From contig WAPY01000108.1 of NCBI GenBank assembly GCA_015520525.1, forward strand, positions 1 to 8,140: a stretch of DNA of 8,140 nucleotides, read 5' to 3'. This document shows, one piece after another, positions 4,650 through 8,140 of this stretch. Position 1 is the first letter of the stretch, and every line of letters starts with the position of its first letter. The translations under genes were made by a program, and so were the position numbers. The notes under the pieces are model-generated. The model saw only the letters and a program-made list of their open reading frames with translations, was not told the DNA's origin and ran no database searches. This stretch comes from Candidatus Woesearchaeota archaeon (lineage in GTDB: Archaea > Nanobdellota > Nanobdellia > Woesearchaeales > WAPY01).

Positions 4650-7313
4650 TTACTGTTTGCCGTTGAGGTCAATCAGGTCTTTCATATCTTCCTTATTTGA
4701 TTTTAAAGAAATCTTTGCAAGAATCTGCTCATGCATTCTCTTCAGAAATTTATACTTGTCCTCCATCTTTAGAATGTCAAGATATCCTTGTGTAAGAATC
4801 TTCATTCCAAACGGCGATACTATGCTGTTGTTTGTCGACTCTATTTTTATTTCTTTGTCCTCAATTCTTTTGATTATTAACTCTGCATTTTTCAAATCCA
4901 TCAAGTCTTCAATTACTTCTCTGCGGGCTTCCTTGAGTATGGGAAAATTGTTTGAGATTCTCTTGACGGCGCTCATGAGTATCATTGAGGAAACCTGCTG
5001 TTTTCCAACTGTCTTTCTTCTTCCTTTATACTGTCTTAATATCATAAGTGATCTTGCAGCGCAGTGTCTGAACCTCCTGTTTAAAATCTCTGTGTGGTCA
5101 ATTGCAACCTCAAGTATTTCTCTAAGCTTGTCGCTCCTTAATATTTCAACAGCCTTCTCAGCTTGAATCTTTTCCTTTGACGCTAAGTAAAATCCGTTGT
5201 CATTTATTCCAAATTCAATGTCTTTGTGCTGAGTCCTTGAGATTACCAGCGCTATCGCTCTTGACAACGCGTCGTTCACTCTTCTGCCAAACAGAGTGTG
5301 AAATATTGCGTAGAATTTCCCTTCTTCATTGAGGTATTCTATGAGTATTCTTTTATCGTGGGGGATTTTTGAGAATAAGTACTGCTCTTTAAAGTAGGAG
5401 TATATTGCTTTTGCGGAGTTGTCATCAACATACAAGTATTCATGTATAAATTTTATAATCTCCTCCTTTGTCTTCCTGTACAAGAATTTCTCCTCCATCA
5501 ACCTCCTGAACTTTGATATGTCCATGGCTAAGTTAAAGCTTAGGGGGAGGCTTTCAGAGAACCAGGAGGGGATTGTCGGCTTTCCTACGGTAGGTTCAAC
5601 ATAAGCGACTTGTCCTCTTGAGAATTTAAACTTGTAAACTTCTCCGCCGAGTGCGAATATATCTCCTCTTTTTAATTTCTCTGCAAAGCTCTCATCGATT
5701 TTTCCTATTACATCATTTCCGACTTTAACAATGACGCTTGCTTCATCAGGTATTGTGCCTATATTTGTCATGTATATCATTCTTGCGAGCCTTCCTCTCC
5801 GCCCTATCATTCCGCTTTCTTTATCAAACCATATTTTGGCGTATACATGTCTATCCTCTAAGGTTGCATACTCTCCGGCAAGGAACTCAAGAACATCGTT
5901 GAAGTCTGTTCTCTTTAAGTCATGGTAGCAGTATGAATTCTTGACAAGCTTCCAAAGTTCATCGACCTTTATCTTTTCAGCTGCAGCTATTCCTGTAATC
6001 TGCTGTGATAAAACATCCAGTGCGTTTCTTGGAATGTGAATCTCATCTATCTTTTTTTCTATGCAGTCTTTTAACAGGACTGAACATTCTATAAGGTCAT
6101 CTCTGTCAAGAACTACAATTCTTCCTTTTGTTGTTGCTTCTATCTTATGCCCGCTTCTTCCTATTCTCTGCAAGGCTCTTGCGACAGACTTTGGGCTCCC
6201 AAGCAATATGACTAAATCTATGAAACCAATATCTATGCCTAATTCTAATGATGTGCTTGAGACAACTGCTTTTAGTTTTCCCCGCCTAAGTTTGTCCTCA
6301 ATTCTTCGCCTAAAGCTCTTTGATAAGGAGCCGTGGTGCGCTCCTATTATTGGATACTCATATTCATCGCTTTTATTGTCTTCATCTATAACGCTGTAGT
6401 GCTTTGGAAATTTTTCTTTAAGCTGTCTTATTACTCTTTCAGTTCCAGCTCTTGTGTTTGTGAAAATTAATGTTGTTCTATGCTCTTGTATTAGTGAGTC
6501 AAGAAGTTTGTACAATGCGTCGTGAATCTTTTCGTAGTCTGTGTCTATTAGGTTGGGCAGAGGGCTCAGAACTTTCAAGTCCATGTTCTTGCTGAAGTCA
6601 ACATTTATTACTGTGCAGTCCCTTAATTTGTTGTTATCATACCCAACTAAGAACTTTGCAACTTCTTCTATTGGAGCAACTGTGGCTGACAATCCTACAC
6701 GGCAGTATTTTGGACTAAGCCTCTCGAGTCTTTCAAGGCTCAGATTGAGATGAACTCCTCTTTTATTCTCCGCTAAAGCATGAATCTCATCTATTATTGT
6801 CCATTCAACTCCCCTCAACAATTCTCTGAACTTTGAAGATGATAAGAGAACGGCTAAACTTTCGGGTGTTGTGATTAATATGTGGGGCGGTTTTCTGAGC
6901 ATCTTAGCTTTTTCGCTCTGTTTCGTGTCTCCCGTCCTTGTCATCACTCTTATGTTTAATTTTCTGCCTGCTATTTTCTCTATTTCTTTTAGAGGTTCTT
7001 TGAGGTTTACTTCAATATCGTAGTTGAGGGCTTTTAACGGCGACACATACACACAGTATACTTTATCTTGGAGTGAGTTTGTCATTGCTGAATCAACGAG
7101 TTCATTTATTATTGACAAGAACGCAGTTAATGTTTTTGTTCCTCCTGTCGGAGCGCTTACCAGAGTATTCTTTCTCGAATGAATCTCAGTCACTGCAAAC
7201 TTCTGAGGCTCCGAGAAACTCTTGAATTTGGAGAAGAACCACTCTTTAACTATGGGATGAAGTATGTTTTTGATTGTCTCTTCATCGTCAGGTTTTTTCT
7301 TGAAAGTAATCAT
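4650..7313 (-). CDS. lhr: Lhr-type superfamily 2 helicase with altered Walker A
   Basis: This 887-residue protein is a large helicase-related (Lhr) ATPase, expected to move along and unwind nucleic acid; archaeal members are linked to DNA repair or RNA processing. RecA domain 1 holds motif I (APTGGTKT, 54-61), Ia (SPLKAL, 91-96), Ib (TTPESL), II (DEIH, 175-178) and III (SAT, 209-211). RecA domain 2 holds IV (IFTNTRAG), HHGSLS, V (STSLELGIDIG, 353-363) and VI (QRIGRSGH, 382-389). A winged helix (about 430-520) and the Lhr beta-rich domain (GTIPDE, then GDIFALGG near 550-557) follow, with PSWFSESLP near 582. The long bacterial Lhr C-terminus is missing, as is usual for archaeal members. Motif I lacks the glycine before the catalytic lysine (Thr59-Lys60). 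It lies 49 nt downstream of rps12 with its own leaderless promoter. The N-terminus starts at ATG 7313, and I see no frameshift. Confidence 0.93.
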   Translation of the reverse strand: MITFKKKPDDEETIKNILHPIVKEWFFSKFKSFSEPQKFAVTEIHSRKNTLVSAPTGGTKTLTAFLSIINELVDSAMTNSLQDKVYCVYVSPLKALNYDIEVNLKEPLKEIEKIAGRKLNIRVMTRTGDTKQSEKAKMLRKPPHILITTPESLAVLLSSSKFRELLRGVEWTIIDEIHALAENKRGVHLNLSLERLERLSPKYCRVGLSATVAPIEEVAKFLVGYDNNKLRDCTVINVDFSKNMDLKVLSPLPNLIDTDYEKIHDALYKLLDSLIQEHRTTLIFTNTRAGTERVIRQLKEKFPKHYSVIDEDNKSDEYEYPIIGAHHGSLSKSFRRRIEDKLRRGKLKAVVSSTSLELGIDIGFIDLVILLGSPKSVARALQRIGRSGHKIEATTKGRIVVLDRDDLIECSVLLKDCIEKKIDEIHIPRNALDVLSQQITGIAAAEKIKVDELWKLVKNSYCYHDLKRTDFNDVLEFLAGEYATLEDRHVYAKIWFDKESGMIGRRGRLARMIYMTNIGTIPDEASVIVKVGNDVIGKIDESFAEKLKRGDIFALGGEVYKFKFSRGQVAYVEPTVGKPTIPSWFSESLPLSFNLAMDISKFRRLMEEKFLYRKTKEEIIKFIHEYLYVDDNSAKAIYSYFKEQYLFSKIPHDKRILIEYLNEEGKFYAIFHTLFGRRVNDALSRAIALVISRTQHKDIEFGINDNGFYLASKEKIQAEKAVEILRSDKLREILEVAIDHTEILNRRFRHCAARSLMILRQYKGRRKTVGKQQVSSMILMSAVKRISNNFPILKEARREVIEDLMDLKNAELIIKRIEDKEIKIESTNNSIVSPFGMKILTQGYLDILKMEDKYKFLKRMHEQILAKISLKSNKEDMKDLIDLNGKQ

Positions 7314-7335
7314 AAGAATAAGGCAATTTACAAAA

Positions 7336-7343
7336 TATAAAAA
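7336..7343 (-). promoter_or_regulatory. TATA box of the helicase gene, leaderless type; T-rich end of rps12
   Basis: On the minus strand TTTTTATA is centred about 26 nt before ATG 7313, so the mRNA should be leaderless; no Shine-Dalgarno sequence is seen. The surrounding CTTTTTATATTTTG is also the only T-rich DNA after the rps12 stop and may serve as its terminator. Confidence 0.6.
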
Positions 7344-7362
7344 GATTTAGCATGTTAAAGCT

Positions 7363-7800
7363 TTACTTTCTTGCCTTCTCTGCCTTGCCTTTTCTAAGCA
7401 TCTGCAGACTTTGGTCGTTGACTTTTATGACTTCCCATCTTATTCCTGAGAGGTCTCCTTTCTTCCTACCTTTTGGACCGTGAATTCCTTGAACTATAAC
7501 TTCATCGTGTTCATCTATGAATTTAGAAGCGTTGTCTCCCGGGCAGAATGCGGTAATTTGTCTTCCGTTTTTTATAAGCTGAACTTTAACGCACTTCCTC
7601 ATCGCAGAGTTAGGTTGTTTTGCTTCTATCTGAACTTTCTCAATAACTATTCCTCTGGCTTGAGGAGCTCCTTCCAGCGGATCAGATTTCTTTTTTAGAT
7701 TGAGTATTCTCCTGACATACCAGTCATCGTTCCATCTCAGCTTTTTCCTTCTGTTGACGAGTTTTAATCCAGCGTTCAAACCGCGAGTTTTCTTTGCCAT
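7363..7800 (-). CDS. rps12: 30S ribosomal protein S12 (uS12)
   Basis: uS12 is part of the decoding centre of the small ribosomal subunit and helps to control accuracy. This copy has 145 residues, the usual archaeal length, longer than the bacterial one because of the N-terminal region (AKKTRGLNAGLKL). The universal KQPNSAMRKC loop is at 61-70, PGDNA at 87-91 and KKGDLSGIRWEVIKV at 113-127, the last matching the second conserved loop that faces the A site. The C-terminus is Lys-rich. In many archaea rps12 is followed by rps7 and the EF-2 gene; here it is followed by the helicase, so it is separated from the usual cluster. A TATA box about 27 nt upstream and the lack of a ribosome binding site indicate a leaderless mRNA. 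Confidence 0.97.
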   Translation of the reverse strand: MAKKTRGLNAGLKLVNRRKKLRWNDDWYVRRILNLKKKSDPLEGAPQARGIVIEKVQIEAKQPNSAMRKCVKVQLIKNGRQITAFCPGDNASKFIDEHDEVIVQGIHGPKGRKKGDLSGIRWEVIKVNDQSLQMLRKGKAEKARK

Positions 7801-7823
7801 TTTCTAAGAGGGTTTTGTTTCTA

Positions 7824-7831
7824 TTTTTAAA
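7824..7831 (-). promoter_or_regulatory. TATA box of rps12, leaderless type
   Basis: On the minus strand TTTAAAAA, preceded by purine-rich AAAAGA, is centred about 27 nt before ATG 7800. The bases before the ATG (CCCTCTTAGAAA) have no match to the 16S tail, so translation should start at the mRNA 5' end. Confidence 0.65.
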
Positions 7832-7858
7832 TCTTTTGGTTGGCTTTCTCTGTTTCTA

Positions 7859-8140
7859 TTATTTTATTTTCTCAATATTTTTATTTATCATGATTGGATT
7901 TAAAGCCATTATCTCCTCGTAGTAGGGAAGCTCTTTAGGTATGTTCTTCCACACGAATATTTTCTTTTTCAGGTAGTAAGCCAACCCCATTTCAAGGAAG
8001 GTGTTTCCGCCTATGTATCCTTCAATTCCCTTCTTGTCAAGGTTGAGCACGAGTATTGCGTCGCCTTTCTTTATGTTGTCAAAGTGTTTTCTTATCAGCT
8101 CTGATTTTAACTTCAGCAGATTATCTGTTAAGTTCTTTTC
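7859..8140 (-). CDS. Nucleoside 2-deoxyribosyltransferase-like protein, C-terminal part
   Basis: The reading frame is open from the right window edge to the TAA at 7859-7861, giving the last 93 residues; the start lies outside the window. A GTG at 8050 also lies in this frame, but it falls in mid-strand of the conserved fold and is not the start. GDAILVLNLDKKG is followed by YIGGNTFLEMGLAYYLKK, which fits the G-x-T-x-x-E-x-G-x-A pattern of the nucleoside 2-deoxyribosyltransferase superfamily, where the Glu is the nucleophile in true enzymes. PYYEEIMALNP near the end is also common in uncharacterised archaeal members of this group. The substrate cannot be told from the fragment; it may be a nucleotide N-hydrolase or a signalling-related Rossmann-like protein. 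It lies 58 nt upstream of rps12 on the same strand, without a clear terminator between them. Confidence 0.7.
   Translation of the reverse strand, partial: EKNLTDNLLKLKSELIRKHFDNIKKGDAILVLNLDKKGIEGYIGGNTFLEMGLAYYLKKKIFVWKNIPKELPYYEEIMALNPIMINKNIEKIK

Noticed and set aside
4657..5166. 169-codon plus-strand open frame opposite the helicase, and similar ones at 5419-5604, 5731-5928, 6061-6399 and 6541-6753
   Set aside because: They are antisense to a clear helicase gene. The peptides are Ser/Leu-rich mirror translations without promoters or recognisable domains.
7356..7365. 10-bp palindrome TAAAGCTTTA at the rps12 stop
   Set aside because: It is too short and AT-rich to be a hairpin terminator or operator, and is expected by chance in this composition.

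Overview
This is an ordinary but compact stretch of an archaeal chromosome. The archaeal markers are a ribosomal protein S27e - aIF2-alpha - Nop10 gene run, an archaeal-length uS12, an Lhr-family helicase, TTTAAA-type TATA boxes about 25 bp ahead of several ORFs, and T-rich terminators without hairpins. The DNA is AT-rich, spacers are short, and Lys and Ile are abundant. A DPANN-type lineage would fit, but nothing here proves it.

Layout. Positions 1-194 hold no gene I can defend. The plus strand then carries a small protein with two zinc ribbons and no known function (236-667), methionyl-tRNA synthetase with a C-terminal tRNA-binding domain (713-2899), and a tight operon of S27e (3004-3189), aIF2-alpha (3191-3994) and Nop10 (3991-4173). 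This operon meets a minus-strand block head-on at a T/A-rich convergent terminator region (about 4174-4236). The minus strand, read from the right edge leftwards, holds the C-terminal part of a nucleoside 2-deoxyribosyltransferase-like protein (cut at 8140), uS12 (7800-7363), a large Lhr-type helicase (7313-4650) and a DUF4870-like small membrane protein (4607-4221).

How it works together. Most genes serve protein synthesis: charging tRNA with Met (MetRS), delivering initiator Met-tRNA (aIF2-alpha), building the ribosome (S27e, uS12) and modifying rRNA (Nop10 in H/ACA RNPs). Six promoters can be placed, and they fall into two classes. In metG, the helicase and rps12 the TATA centre lies about 25-28 nt from the ATG, which implies leaderless mRNAs. 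In the zinc-ribbon gene, rps27e and the DUF4870 gene it lies about 37-46 nt away, with GAGGTG or GTGATG just before the start, which implies short Shine-Dalgarno leaders.

I see no mobile element, CRISPR array, tRNA or rRNA, and no clear new multi-gene system. The points most worth following are inside known genes: a possible internal in-frame start in metG that would release its tRNA-binding domain alone, an EMAPII-like tail on that domain, and an abnormal Walker A motif in the helicase.
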